A stretch of DNA of 64,000 nucleotides from an uncultured Latescibacterota bacterium (GTDB lineage Bacteria > Latescibacterota > UBA2968 > UBA8231), in the NCBI GenBank assembly GCA_958295495.1, contig OY282352.1:4534049-4598048 (forward strand), written 5' to 3'. The notes beneath the pieces are model-generated. The model had not been told where the DNA came from. It worked only from the letters and a program-made list of their open reading frames with translations, and made no database searches. The position numbers and the translations under genes were made by a program. Below are positions 7,010-15,955 of the stretch, one piece after another (positions within the stretch are counted from its first letter, which is position 1; every line of letters starts with the position of its first letter).

Positions 7010-8934
7010 TCGCGATTGAAGCAACCCTGCCGCTGGCACGAGCTCCGGCTTGGGCCGTGTTGGAGCGGCAGCTTTTCCAAGTCATGGAGGACGCCGTCCA
7101 TCCGTTCTTGGAAAAGTACACCCACCCCGACGGCCGCTTGATCTGGCGCGATGGCCTGCGCCACACCCGCGACGGGGCCGACGACTTCTACGAGAGCTTC
7201 TACAACTGGCCGCTGCTGTACTTGCTCGGCGGCGGCGACCAGTTGCTCGCCTTGGGCCAGCGGCAGTGGGAGGCCACCACCGCGCTGATGGCTGAGTACG
7301 GCCACGTGTACAAGGAATACGAGATCGGCTACGACCAGTTCCACCAAAGCGAGAGCTACATCTACTTCTACCTGCTGTGCATGGCCGATCCGACCCACGC
7401 CGAGAATGCGGCCCGGGCGCGGCGCTTTGCCGGGTTCTATCTCAACGAAGACCGAGAGGCCCGCAACTACGACCCGGAGCACAAGATCATCAAGTGCGCC
7501 CACAACGGGAGCAAGGGGCCGCGTTGGCTGTACGAAGAGGACGCGGAGCCGTCTTATGGGTACAGCCCGGGGATGGCGCGCTATGGCCTGCCCTACGAGG
7601 ACTTAGAGGGGATTGACGAGCCGGCTGACCTCAAGGATCCGGCCAAGGCGCGACGCATGGGACAGGCCATGAAGGAGCGCATGGCTCGGGGCGATTGCGC
7701 CACCAACCTGCACGTCACCTCCCTGATCGCCAACGCCTTCTACCTGACCGGCGACGACAAATATCGCGCTTGGCTGCTCGAATACGTGGATGCTTGGGTC
7801 GAAAGGGCCGCGGCCAATGGGGGCTTGTTGCCCGACAACGTGGGCCTGAGCGGGCAGGTCGGAGAATACGTGGAAGGGCGCTGGTATGGGAGTATGTACG
7901 GCTGGACGTGGCCGCACGGGTTGTACAACATCGCCATGACCGCCATTTTGGCCGGGACCCATTGCTATGGGCTGACCGGCGAGGAAAAGTATCTCGAACT
8001 GCCTCGCACTCAGCTTAGAAAGGTGCTAGAGCAGGGGAAAATGGCCGATTTGGGCCAAATCGAGATGAGCTTGGGCGAGCACTGGGTCGGCCAGCTAACC
8101 GCCCTCGGCGACGACAAGGTCAGCTTTGTGGTGCCCTATTGCTACGGGGCCAAGGGGTGGTCGGACTTCCAGCCGTTAGCGGCCATGTATCCGGCCGCGC
8201 TGTGGAACGCGAGTGGGGCGGCGGTCGATTGGGAGATGCTCGAAGCACTCCGCGCCAAAGAGCGCTACGACTGGCGCGCGGTCGTGTCGTTCCACAACAA
8301 AGAGGACGCCTACCACGAGCCGCCGTGGTTTTGCTATCTCAAGGGCGAAAACCCCGACTACCCGGTGCAGATCCTCCAAGCTGCCTTGGCCCAAGTCTAT
8401 CGCCGGCTAGCGCTTATCCGCCGCGACGCAACCGATCCCCGCGACAACCACATCCACTGGTGGCAGCAGCTAAACCCGGTGACGACCGAGGCGCTCATCC
8501 AACTAACTTTGGGCGCGCCGCAACTTCTGTACAACGGCGGCATCTTGCTGGCCCCGCTGCGCTACTTTGACGCCGAGCGCAAACGCCCGGGCCTGCCAGC
8601 GGATGTGGCCGCGCTCGTCGAGACCGTAGAGCGGGATCGCCTCGTGGTGCATTTGGTGAACTTGAGTGGGATGGACGCCCGCAAGGTGCTGCTGCAAGCC
8701 GGCACCTTGGCCGAGCATCGGTTTGGGGAGGTGGCGTACAACACCTTGCAAAGCACGTACCCAGGCGCGGTGGGAAGCTATGCTGCGCCGCCTGTGGAGC
8801 AGACGCGCAAGGGCGTTGCCGTCAATGACACGCACTTTGCGGTGTCCTTGCCGCCGGGGACTGAAATCCGCCTCGAAATCGGCTTGCAGCGGCACGCGAA
8901 TGTGCCGACATACGGTTTGCCAACGACTTGGTAA
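7006..8934 (+). CDS. Large alpha/alpha-toroid-type protein, probably carbohydrate-active
   Basis: The ATG at 7006 overlaps the preceding stop (ATGA), giving 642 residues. Repeated aromatic-acidic patches typical of (alpha/alpha)6 barrels are visible: DGADDFYESFYNWPLLYLLG (about 51-70), YDQFHQSESYIYFYLL, DNVGLSGQVGEYVEGRWYG and YGWTWPHGLYNIAMT. The C-terminal ~100 residues are beta-rich. Glycoside hydrolases and lyases acting on uronic or deoxy sugars share this plan, but no diagnostic signature is certain. There is no secretion signal. Coupling to the Sel1 and membrane genes is positional only, and the aldo/keto reductase 87 bp downstream is a likelier metabolic partner. Confidence 0.55.
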   Translation: MIAIEATLPLARAPAWAVLERQLFQVMEDAVHPFLEKYTHPDGRLIWRDGLRHTRDGADDFYESFYNWPLLYLLGGGDQLLALGQRQWEATTALMAEYGHVYKEYEIGYDQFHQSESYIYFYLLCMADPTHAENAARARRFAGFYLNEDREARNYDPEHKIIKCAHNGSKGPRWLYEEDAEPSYGYSPGMARYGLPYEDLEGIDEPADLKDPAKARRMGQAMKERMARGDCATNLHVTSLIANAFYLTGDDKYRAWLLEYVDAWVERAAANGGLLPDNVGLSGQVGEYVEGRWYGSMYGWTWPHGLYNIAMTAILAGTHCYGLTGEEKYLELPRTQLRKVLEQGKMADLGQIEMSLGEHWVGQLTALGDDKVSFVVPYCYGAKGWSDFQPLAAMYPAALWNASGAAVDWEMLEALRAKERYDWRAVVSFHNKEDAYHEPPWFCYLKGENPDYPVQILQAALAQVYRRLALIRRDATDPRDNHIHWWQQLNPVTTEALIQLTLGAPQLLYNGGILLAPLRYFDAERKRPGLPADVAALVETVERDRLVVHLVNLSGMDARKVLLQAGTLAEHRFGEVAYNTLQSTYPGAVGSYAAPPVEQTRKGVAVNDTHFAVSLPPGTEIRLEIGLQRHANVPTYGLPTTW

Positions 8935-8940
8935 GGACGC

Positions 8941-8961
8941 GGGCACTGACAAGGAGTGCCC
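8941..8961. terminator. Perfect 7-bp stem hairpin after the toroid gene
   Basis: GGGCACT (8941-8947) and AGTGCCC (8955-8961) form a perfect stem with a 7-nt loop, six bases after the stop codon at 8934. There is no T-run, so it is either a weak or Rho-assisted terminator or an mRNA 3' stabiliser. A second, 7-bp inverted repeat (TGACGGT 8974-8980, ACCGTCA 8994-9000) lies between it and the next gene's ribosome site. Confidence 0.45.
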
Positions 8962-9021
8962 TACATCTATAATTGACGGTCCCAACGATGCGTACCGTCA
9001 GTAATTGAATTAGGAGAAAAC

Positions 9022-9990
9022 ATGGATTACGTGCGATTGGGCCGGGCCGGGGTCAAGGTCTCGCGGCTGTGCTTGGGCACGGCCTTCCGGGGCTACTGGC
9101 ATGGGCACACCGACGCGGCGACTGCCGTGCGCACGGTCGAGACCGCCCTCGACTTAGGCGTCAATTTCCTCGATTGCGCTAACTACTACTTTCAGGGCCG
9201 CTGCGAGGAGTTGTTGGGCAAGGCCATCAAGGGCAAGCGCGACGATTTGGTGATCACTACCAAGGTCTGGAGCCCAATAGGCGATGGCCCCAACGACCGC
9301 GGCTTGTCGCGTTTTGCCATTATGCGCGAGATCGAGCGGTCGCTGAAGCGCTTGAACGCGGATTACGTAGATATCTACTTGCTGCACAACTGGGATCCAG
9401 ACACTGAACTCGACGAGACGCTGCGGGCGTTTGACGACTTGGTGCGGCAAGGCAAGGTGCGCTATGTGGGGGCCTGCAATTTTACCGCCGCCCAAGTGGT
9501 AGAGGCCCTGTGGGCGGCTGACCGCGCGGGGCTGGACCCACTGTTCACCGTACAAAATCAGTATAACCTGTTGCAGCGCTGGCAAATAGAGCCGGAGCTG
9601 TTGCCTTTGTGCCGGCAGTACGGCCTCGGTATGATGACCTACAGTCCGCTGGCTGTCGGCCTGTTGAGCGGTCGCTTTAGGCGCGGGCAAAAGCCGCCGG
9701 TGGATAGTGCTTGGCAGGACGATGCGCGGTTTGCCGAGGCTATGAGCGAAAAATGCGACCGGATCGTGCAAAAGCTGACCGAGATCGGTCGGGCACAGGA
9801 CAAGACCCCGGCGCAGGTTGCCGTCGCGTGGATATTGGCCAACGAGGATGTTACCGCGCCGATCATCGGCCCAGACCGCCCCGAGCACGTGGAGGAAGTT
9901 GTTGGGGCATTGGAAGTAGAGCTAGGGGCCGAAGAGCTAGCAGCCTTGGACGCCCTCTCCGAGTGGACGCCCTTGGCGCACACGCACTAA
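9022..9990 (+). CDS. Aldo/keto reductase
   Basis: 322 residues, typical of the AKR superfamily. The catalytic tetrad is visible: Asp51 and Tyr56 in NFLDCANYYF, Lys81 in ITTKVW and His122 in LLHNWD. The NADPH-binding C-terminal segment includes MTYSPLAVGLLSGRF and VTAPIIGPDRPEHVEE. It reduces an aldehyde or ketone of a sugar-like substrate in the cytoplasm. The ATG at 9022 follows TTAGGAGAAAAC. It may share a pathway with the toroid protein upstream, although a hairpin separates them. Confidence 0.92.
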   Translation: MDYVRLGRAGVKVSRLCLGTAFRGYWHGHTDAATAVRTVETALDLGVNFLDCANYYFQGRCEELLGKAIKGKRDDLVITTKVWSPIGDGPNDRGLSRFAIMREIERSLKRLNADYVDIYLLHNWDPDTELDETLRAFDDLVRQGKVRYVGACNFTAAQVVEALWAADRAGLDPLFTVQNQYNLLQRWQIEPELLPLCRQYGLGMMTYSPLAVGLLSGRFRRGQKPPVDSAWQDDARFAEAMSEKCDRIVQKLTEIGRAQDKTPAQVAVAWILANEDVTAPIIGPDRPEHVEEVVGALEVELGAEELAALDALSEWTPLAHTH

Positions 9991-10003
9991 TCCCTTTTCC
10001 CCA

Positions 10004-11743
10004 ATGGCCTTGAAAAGCCCGGTCCTGCTGTCGTCATACTCCCGCTGCGGGCAGGAGCGTTCCTTTGCGTTTGTCGATCCGGTCGAAGAGGTGGTGGCCA
10101 CAGCAGCGGGCGAGGTACGCCCGGCTCTCAGCGCGGTGGAGCGAGCAGTGGAGCAAGGGCTGCACGCGGCGGGCTTTGTCTGCTACGAGGCCGCGGCCGG
10201 TTTGGACCCGGCCTTCACCACCCACCCCGCTGGTGCGCTTCCCGTGGTTTACTTTGGCCTCTTTGAGGAGCGGACGCCGGTGGCCGCGCCTAGCGATAGC
10301 TTGGGCTCCTACGAGTTGGACCAGTGGCGGCCGTCGGTGTCGCGGGAGGAGTACGAGGCCGCCATCGAGCGCATCCGCGCCCATATTGCGGCCGGCGACA
10401 CGTACCAAGTCAACTACACCTTGCGCTTGCACAGCCACTTCCGGGGCGATCCGCAGGCACTGTACCGCGATATGGGGCAAGTGCAGGAATCGGCGTTGTG
10501 TGCGTATTTTGACTTGGGCCGGCACGTGCTGATCTCGGCGTCGCCCGAGCTGTTCTTCCGCCGGCGCGACGGGCGTTGCACCGTGCGGCCCATGAAGGGA
10601 ACCCGGCCGCGGGGCCGCTTTGCGGCCGAGGATCAGCAGCGGGCCGACGATCTGCAAAACTCCGCCAAGGACCGCGCTGAGAACCTGATGGTCACGGATA
10701 TGTTGCGCAACGACTTGGGGCGCATCGCGCAAGTCGGCAGCGTGGCGGTGCCGGCCCTGTGGTCGGTTGAGCGCTATCCCACGGTGTGGCAGCTAACCTC
10801 CACCGTGGAAAGCCAACTCAAAGCCGGCGTGGCGCTGCCCGACCTCTTTGCCGCGCTCTTCCCTTGTGGCTCGGTGACCGGTGCGCCCAAGGTGCGGACC
10901 ATGGAAATCATCGCCGAGTTGGAGCGCGCCCCGCGCGGCATTTACACCGGCTGCATGGGCTATGTGTCGCCCGGGCCGGAGGCGTGCTTCAACGTGGCGA
11001 TTCGCACGGCACATCTCGACCGGGAGCGCGCTCAACTCGAATTTGGCGTGGGCGGCGGGATCGTCTGGGGATCGTCGGCTGTGGAAGAATACGCCGAATG
11101 CCTCATCAAGGCCGAGGTCTTGCGCGCCCGGCCGCATCCGCCTTTTGAGCTATTGGAGACACTGCTGTGCGAAGAGGGAACTTACTTCCTGTTAGAGAGG
11201 CATTTAGAGCGATTGTCTCAATCGGCAACGTACTGGGGATTTTGCTATGCGGACGACCGCGTGCGGGCGCAGTTGCAAGACGCAGCCAACGCTATGGAGG
11301 GCCGGTGCAGGGTGCGCTTGTTGCTGGCGCGCAACGGCGCGGTTCACCTGCAGCACGAGACGCTTGCGCCGCCGCGGCGGTTGCGGGTGGCGCTTGCCGC
11401 CGAGCCGGTGGACAGCACCGCCCCGTTGCTGTACCACAAGACGACCCATCGGGCCCTGTACGACCAGCAGTTGGCGGCTCGTCCAGATTGCGACGACGTG
11501 GTGCTGTACAACGAGCGCGGCGAGCTGACCGAGTGCTGCATCGGCAACTTGGTGCTGGAGCGCGACCGCGTCCGCTACACGCCCCCGGTCGAATCCGGGC
11601 TGTTGGCCGGCACGTTCCGCGCAGAGCTGTTGGCCCAGGGCCAACTCCGCACACGCCGGTTGCCCATCGGCGAATTGGCGCGGGCCGACGCCCTCTATCT
11701 CATCAATTCAGTTCGGCGCTGGGTCGAACTAGAACTCGTCTAA
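10004..11743 (+). CDS. pabB: Aminodeoxychorismate synthase component I fused to aminodeoxychorismate lyase
   Basis: 579 residues with two domains. Residues about 1-370 are a chorismate-binding PabB domain: the RPMKGTRPRG motif places Lys198, the residue that separates aminodeoxychorismate synthase (Lys) from anthranilate synthase (Ala), and SVTGAPKVRTMEIIAELE and YTGCMGYVSP follow. Residues about 375-579 are a class IV PLP aminotransferase fold like PabC (YHKTTHRALYD with the likely PLP lysine near 479, then ELTECCIGNLVLE and SGLLAGTFR). The fusion would turn chorismate into p-aminobenzoate for folate, needing a separate PabA glutaminase that is not in the window. It ends 12 bp before the DegT gene. 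Confidence 0.9.
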   Translation: MALKSPVLLSSYSRCGQERSFAFVDPVEEVVATAAGEVRPALSAVERAVEQGLHAAGFVCYEAAAGLDPAFTTHPAGALPVVYFGLFEERTPVAAPSDSLGSYELDQWRPSVSREEYEAAIERIRAHIAAGDTYQVNYTLRLHSHFRGDPQALYRDMGQVQESALCAYFDLGRHVLISASPELFFRRRDGRCTVRPMKGTRPRGRFAAEDQQRADDLQNSAKDRAENLMVTDMLRNDLGRIAQVGSVAVPALWSVERYPTVWQLTSTVESQLKAGVALPDLFAALFPCGSVTGAPKVRTMEIIAELERAPRGIYTGCMGYVSPGPEACFNVAIRTAHLDRERAQLEFGVGGGIVWGSSAVEEYAECLIKAEVLRARPHPPFELLETLLCEEGTYFLLERHLERLSQSATYWGFCYADDRVRAQLQDAANAMEGRCRVRLLLARNGAVHLQHETLAPPRRLRVALAAEPVDSTAPLLYHKTTHRALYDQQLAARPDCDDVVLYNERGELTECCIGNLVLERDRVRYTPPVESGLLAGTFRAELLAQGQLRTRRLPIGELARADALYLINSVRRWVELELV

Positions 11744-11755
11744 AGGAGCGCATTC

Positions 11756-12925
11756 ATGTATCGCATTGGCCAAGCAGAAATCAAGCAGCTACAGCGGCTA
11801 TTCGACAGCGGCGCGATCTTCCGCTATGGATCGGGGGGGGAGTGCGACCGCTTTGAAAGGAATTGGGCGCGCTACGTGGGCGTAGAGCACTGTCGGCTGA
11901 CTCGCTCGGGGACCTCGGCGTTGTACGCAGCACTGGTGGGATTGGGCGTGGGGCCGGGGGATCAGGTAATTGTTCCTGCCTATACCTACATGGCGACCGC
12001 CTTGGCGGTGCTGGGGGCTGGGGCCATTCCGGTAATCGCGGATGTCGATACGTCTTTAACACTGTGCCCCAAGGATTTGAAGCGTCGAATTACCAAGCAC
12101 ACCAAGGCGATTATTCCGGTCCACATGGTCGGCCTGCCCTGCGACATGAAGCGAATTGCCAAGATCGCCCGCCGGCGCGGCTTGCTCGTTCTCGAAGACG
12201 CTTGTCAGGCAGTGGGTGGCGGGTACGAGGGCCGGATGCTGGGCAGTTGGGGCCACGCCGGCGCGTTTAGTTTCAACTTCTTTAAGAACATGACCTGCGG
12301 CGAGGGCGGGGCTTTTGTGACCAATGCCGAGGCGGTGCATCAGCGCGGCTCAGTGGCAGTGGATTGCTGCTCCTTTTACTGGAACCCCGAAGAAGAGCGC
12401 GAAGAGCTGCAATTTGCCGGGCCGAACTTCCGGGCCTCTGAGGTTGAGGGGGCCATACTCAACGTGCAATTGCGGCGGATCTGGGGGATGCTCAAGACCA
12501 TGCGCGCCCACAAGCAGGAGTTGCTACAGGTCGGGCTGGAGGCGGGGTTGGAGTCGATAAAGAACAACAGCTTGGACTACGAGTGCGGCACGCACTTGGG
12601 CTTTTTGTTTGCCGCCGAGGACCAAGCGCGCTCCTTTTGCAACCGATTGGCCGCCCAAGATGTGCGCTCCTTTTTGCCCATGGATACCGGCCGCCACGTC
12701 TATACGCGCTGGGAGCCTATTTTGCGCTACCAAGGCGCGCACCATCCGGCGCTAAATCCCTTTAAGCTGCCGGCCAACCGCAAGGCGCGGGTCAAATACA
12801 AGCTGGATACGTGTCAGGACTCGCTCGAGGTTTTGGCGCGCGCTGTCTTGGTACCCATGCACCCAAACAACACCAAGGCCAAGGTGCGGAAAATGGCCGA
12901 GGCGGTCCGGGCGGCCGCGGGCTGA
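11756..12925 (+). CDS. DegT/DnrJ/EryC1/StrS-family PLP aminotransferase
   Basis: 389 residues, normal for the sugar aminotransferase family. The fold is marked by SGTSALYAALVGLGV (about 51-65), VPAYTYMATA (73-82), LVLEDACQAVGG (144-155, Asp148 contacts the PLP ring nitrogen) and SFNFFKNMTCGEGGAF (172-187, Lys177 the PLP Schiff-base lysine). Members aminate keto-sugars for cell-surface or secondary-metabolite sugars using glutamate or glutamine. The start at 11756 follows AAAGGAGCGCATTC. No nucleotide-sugar genes surround it, so the substrate is open; the C-terminal half is less typical. Confidence 0.85.
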   Translation: MYRIGQAEIKQLQRLFDSGAIFRYGSGGECDRFERNWARYVGVEHCRLTRSGTSALYAALVGLGVGPGDQVIVPAYTYMATALAVLGAGAIPVIADVDTSLTLCPKDLKRRITKHTKAIIPVHMVGLPCDMKRIAKIARRRGLLVLEDACQAVGGGYEGRMLGSWGHAGAFSFNFFKNMTCGEGGAFVTNAEAVHQRGSVAVDCCSFYWNPEEEREELQFAGPNFRASEVEGAILNVQLRRIWGMLKTMRAHKQELLQVGLEAGLESIKNNSLDYECGTHLGFLFAAEDQARSFCNRLAAQDVRSFLPMDTGRHVYTRWEPILRYQGAHHPALNPFKLPANRKARVKYKLDTCQDSLEVLARAVLVPMHPNNTKAKVRKMAEAVRAAAG

Positions 12926-13003
12926 GATTGGCGTACCTGCACACGCCGTCTATATTGCAGGCATGACAGATAAATCGACTCACACCAGCCGCAAAGTGCT
13001 ATT

Positions 13004-13405
13004 ATGAATGCCAGAGAAATGACTACCCAAGAGCACACTCAGACCGCCTTGGAATTTCTCGATGCCTCTGATCGGGAATTTGCCGCCGGCGAGCGCTTAC
13101 AAGCTTCGGAAAAGCTCTATGGTGCTGCCACCCATATTGTAACCGCCATTGCCCAACAGCGGGATTGGCAATACCGCAGCCACCGCGCTATGAAAAACGC
13201 CGTTTTCCGGCTGGAGCAGGAGTATAACGACCCGCTCATTCTCGCTGGATTTTTGGCGGCAGAAGACTTCCACAAGAATTTCTTCCACAACGATATGGAA
13301 GAATACGAGATTGAGCAGGAACGCCCGCTAGTCCATCGCTTCATCTCCCGGATGCTGGCCCTGCTCAACGAGACCCCTAGCACTGGAGAGTCAACGGCCC
13401 CGTAA
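13004..13405 (+). CDS. Small helical PaREP1/HEPN-like protein
   Basis: 133 residues, entirely helical by composition. The pattern EFLDASDREFAAGERLQASEKLYGAATHI followed by SHRAMKNAVFRL and AAEDFHKNFFHND matches the PaREP1/SAV_6107-type HEPN-like helical bundles, which lack a clear RNase Rx4-6H motif. A second ATG at 13019 has a better-spaced purine run (CAGAGA) and may be the true start. Function is unknown; nearby genes give no clue. Confidence 0.5.
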   Translation: MNAREMTTQEHTQTALEFLDASDREFAAGERLQASEKLYGAATHIVTAIAQQRDWQYRSHRAMKNAVFRLEQEYNDPLILAGFLAAEDFHKNFFHNDMEEYEIEQERPLVHRFISRMLALLNETPSTGESTAP

Positions 13406-13437
13406 GCATTGCGGCGGCACATCGCTCTTGGCGAGGA

Positions 13438-14385
13438 TCAGCGATAGACGGCTTGGATCATGGCGCGGATGAAGCCGGTGGCGTAGGCGTGGCCCTGACG
13501 CCCGCCTTGGTCGTCGGGGATGGACGGGGTGTGATCCATCATAAACGGTCCGTTAAAGCCCACCTCCTTGTAGGTCTGCATCGCCTGGAACATATCGACG
13601 TCGCCCTCGTCGATAAAGACCTCCCTAAAATCCTTTGGCGTACCGCGCACGTTGCGGAAGTGGACGTAGGCGATTTTGCCTTGGCGGCCCATGCGGCGGA
13701 TGGCCTCGTACACGTCAATGCCCATTTCGGTGACGCAGCCTTGGCAGAACAGCATGGCGTTTTGGGGGCTGGGGTTGAGGGCGAAGATGCGCTCGTATTG
13801 GTCTAGGGTGGAGACGATCCGCGCCGCACCGCCCATCGGCTCGGGCAGGGGGGGATCGTCCGGGTGTAGGGCCAAGGTAACGCCGGCCTCTTCGGCGACG
13901 GGGACGATGCGCTGGTGGAAGTAGGATATGTTGGCCCACATCCCGTCCTCGTCGATGTGCTTTTCTGGGTAGGCGTGGTTTTCTTTTGCGTATTCTGCGT
14001 AGGTGAAGGTGCTGTAGTGGGCGCCGCCGCGGCCGGTGTCCGAGGGGGTGCGGAAGTTGCCCACGGGTTTGAAATTGTAGCCGAGGGTTGGGACGCCGAC
14101 GGCGCCCATGGCCCGAAGCCAGTTGCACCACTCCTCGATTTTGGCGTCGCGGTCTTGTTGCGCGAGGGTGATTTCGTCCGGGCCGCTCAAGGCGGCGTTG
14201 TACAAGCGGAGGCCGTTTTTTTCGGCGCGGGTGCGAACTTCCCGTAGGAACTCGACCATCTCGGGGTAGGTGTACAGGTCGAGGGGAAGGGAGTTGACGG
14301 TTAGATAATCGACGCCAATGGCTTTGTAGTAGCTCAGGTTGTCGTCGGTAATGCGGTCGTGGGGGAGTTGGTCTTGGATGTACAT
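13438..14385 (-). CDS. UxuA-like mannonate dehydratase/sugar isomerase family TIM-barrel protein
   Basis: 315 residues. The C-terminal half shows the UxuA pattern: TLALHPDDPPLP with metal-binding His and Asp, LFCQGCVTEMG (Cys), AYVHFRNVRG (His), FIDEGDVDMFQA and MMDHTP (Asp-His). These line the divalent metal site that dehydrates D-mannonate to 2-keto-3-deoxygluconate. It is shorter than E. coli UxuA (about 394 residues), so it may act on another hexonate. The ATG at 14385 follows AAAGGAGACGCC. It is transcribed alone. Confidence 0.82.
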   Translation of the reverse strand: MYIQDQLPHDRITDDNLSYYKAIGVDYLTVNSLPLDLYTYPEMVEFLREVRTRAEKNGLRLYNAALSGPDEITLAQQDRDAKIEEWCNWLRAMGAVGVPTLGYNFKPVGNFRTPSDTGRGGAHYSTFTYAEYAKENHAYPEKHIDEDGMWANISYFHQRIVPVAEEAGVTLALHPDDPPLPEPMGGAARIVSTLDQYERIFALNPSPQNAMLFCQGCVTEMGIDVYEAIRRMGRQGKIAYVHFRNVRGTPKDFREVFIDEGDVDMFQAMQTYKEVGFNGPFMMDHTPSIPDDQGGRQGHAYATGFIRAMIQAVYR

Positions 14386-14518
14386 GGCGTCTCCTTTGGG
14401 TTGGATGGATACCGCACCAGATTTTGCCTATATACTTGTAAAAAAGAAAGGCATCGTCCTCGCGGTGCGCCAATCGACTCTGCGCCGGCCGTTCACACCA
14501 AATCCGGGATTGCCATAA

Positions 14519-14803
14519 ATGCCAAAAAAACTACCCCTCGCCGGAGTCCAACAATCCGCCGCACAGATCGCCGAGTGGGTCGAGAGGTTTCACCGCGATG
14601 GGTATCTTTGCGTTGAAAACGTCCTGCCGCCGGACTGGTGTGGGCAATTGCGGGCCGACTTAGACCGGGCGCTTGCGGACAATCCGAAGTGCCCCGGCCG
14701 GGAGCGTCGTCATGTTCAACAATCAGGTGTGGCATATCCTTGGTTTTATGGAATCTACAGACATAATAATATCCATTTGCCGTATATTTTTTGCAATCGG
14801 TGA
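14519..14803 (+). pseudogene. Phytanoyl-CoA dioxygenase remnant with internal deletion
   Basis: The first ~57 codons read as a normal PhyH N-terminus (FHRDGYLCVENVLPPDWCGQL), up to about 14690. A different frame then continues with PAGSVVMFNNQVWH (about 14698-14740), which is the region around the distal metal-binding His of PhyH proteins, normally about 120-150 residues later. The segment holding the HxD motif is gone and the two ends are out of frame. The remaining reading is degenerate up to the stop at 14803. It is certainly non-functional as a dioxygenase. Confidence 0.7.
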
Positions 14804-14926
14804 GCGGCTTCTCCTCTATCCCATTGAGGCGGGTCCCCTAAATTCAAAAAGCCGATTCTCCCGCGTATTGCAGGGCCAGCCCGGCGTGATTAGCTTGCGG
14901 ATGCAGTATCCCAAGGAGAAAAGGCC

Positions 14927-15337
14927 ATGAAAGGACTCATCGTGCTCGTCGCGTTGGTCTGGACGGGAACATCGTGTTCCGGTCCGACCACGAGCACGGA
15001 TATGGTATTCGACTCTGCCGCCGAAGGGCCGGCGACCTTTGCACAGGTGCAAGAGACGATATTCGATGTTTCCTGCGCCTTGAGCGGCTGCCACGGCGAC
15101 AGCGCTTGGCCCAACCTGTCGGCCGAGCAAGCATACGACAATATCGTCCGTCTGGAGAGCAGCCGTGGCATGGCGCTGGTCGAGCCGAGCGATCCAGACA
15201 ATAGCTACCTGTATCTCAAGCTCTTGGCAGACGCCGATATCGATGGAGTTCGCATGCCCCCTAACGGGCCGTACCTGACACCGGCCGCGCTCGAAACGGT
15301 GCGCACTTGGATAGAAAAGGGGGCCCCCAACGACTAA
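14927..15337 (+). CDS. Secreted cytochrome-c-like protein with CX4CH motif
   Basis: 136 residues with an N-terminal hydrophobic leader (MKGLIVLVALVWTGTSCSG) ending in a possible lipoprotein cysteine at 17. CALSGCHG (about 50-57) is a CX4CH heme-attachment motif of the sort found in cytochrome-like domains anchored in the periplasm, and VRMPPNGPYLTPAALETVRTW supplies a candidate distal methionine (RMPP). The ATG at 14927 has GGAGAAAAGGCC upstream. It heads a three-gene group with YceI and a DUF5777 barrel protein, a combination pointing to an exported electron-transfer or lipid/quinone-binding function. Confidence 0.7.
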   Translation: MKGLIVLVALVWTGTSCSGPTTSTDMVFDSAAEGPATFAQVQETIFDVSCALSGCHGDSAWPNLSAEQAYDNIVRLESSRGMALVEPSDPDNSYLYLKLLADADIDGVRMPPNGPYLTPAALETVRTWIEKGAPND

Positions 15338-15365
15338 TTCACCTCTAAACTGTCGGGCAACGTGT

Positions 15366-15938
15366 ATGCGCTGGCTCATCCCGTTCCTGATCTGCTCGCC
15401 GCTGGCGGTCCAAGGCGGCGAATGGCACGTCGATAAAAAGGCCGCGGGCAACCAAGTCGCGTTCACTTCTAAAGTGGTGGCCTTCACTTTTACCGGCACA
15501 ACCGATAAAATCGACGGCTTTATATATTGGGAAGGTGAGTCGCTTTTTGCGGCCGAGGACCAACTGCATTTTGAAGTGGATCTGGCCAGCTTTGATACGG
15601 GCATTGGCAAACGGGACCGCGATATGCGCCAAGTGCTGGGCACGGACCAGTGGCCCAAAGCCGTGTACAAAGGGGAGATCGCCGAACACACCGCAGTTGA
15701 TTCCACCGTGGTCGCCTATCGCGTCAAGACCAAGGGGAGCCTGTCGCTACACGGGGTCAACCGCGCCATAGAAGTGCCCGGGACCGTAGTGGTGGAAGAG
15801 GGGCACTCCAAGGTCGAGGCGGCGTTCACTATTAAACTGGCCGACTACGACATTGAGGCACCCTCGCTGGCGGCATTTGTCAAGGTGAGCGAGGAGATTG
15901 CCGTCGAGGTCTCGTTCTACTTAAAACACGTACAATAG
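15366..15938 (+). CDS. YceI-like periplasmic protein
   Basis: 190 residues with a signal peptide (MRWLIPFLICSPLAVQGGEW, cleavage near residue 17). The mature part is a lipocalin-like beta-barrel of YceI type: VAFTFTGTTDKIDGFIYW, LHFEVDLASFDTGIGKRDRDM, and a C-terminal IAVEVSFYLKHV. YceI proteins bind isoprenoid or quinone-like lipids in the periplasm. It lies 28 bp after the cytochrome-like gene and 17 bp before the barrel protein, consistent with one transcript. Confidence 0.85.
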   Translation: MRWLIPFLICSPLAVQGGEWHVDKKAAGNQVAFTSKVVAFTFTGTTDKIDGFIYWEGESLFAAEDQLHFEVDLASFDTGIGKRDRDMRQVLGTDQWPKAVYKGEIAEHTAVDSTVVAYRVKTKGSLSLHGVNRAIEVPGTVVVEEGHSKVEAAFTIKLADYDIEAPSLAAFVKVSEEIAVEVSFYLKHVQ

Positions 15939-15955
15939 GGCAGGAGGGATGGACC

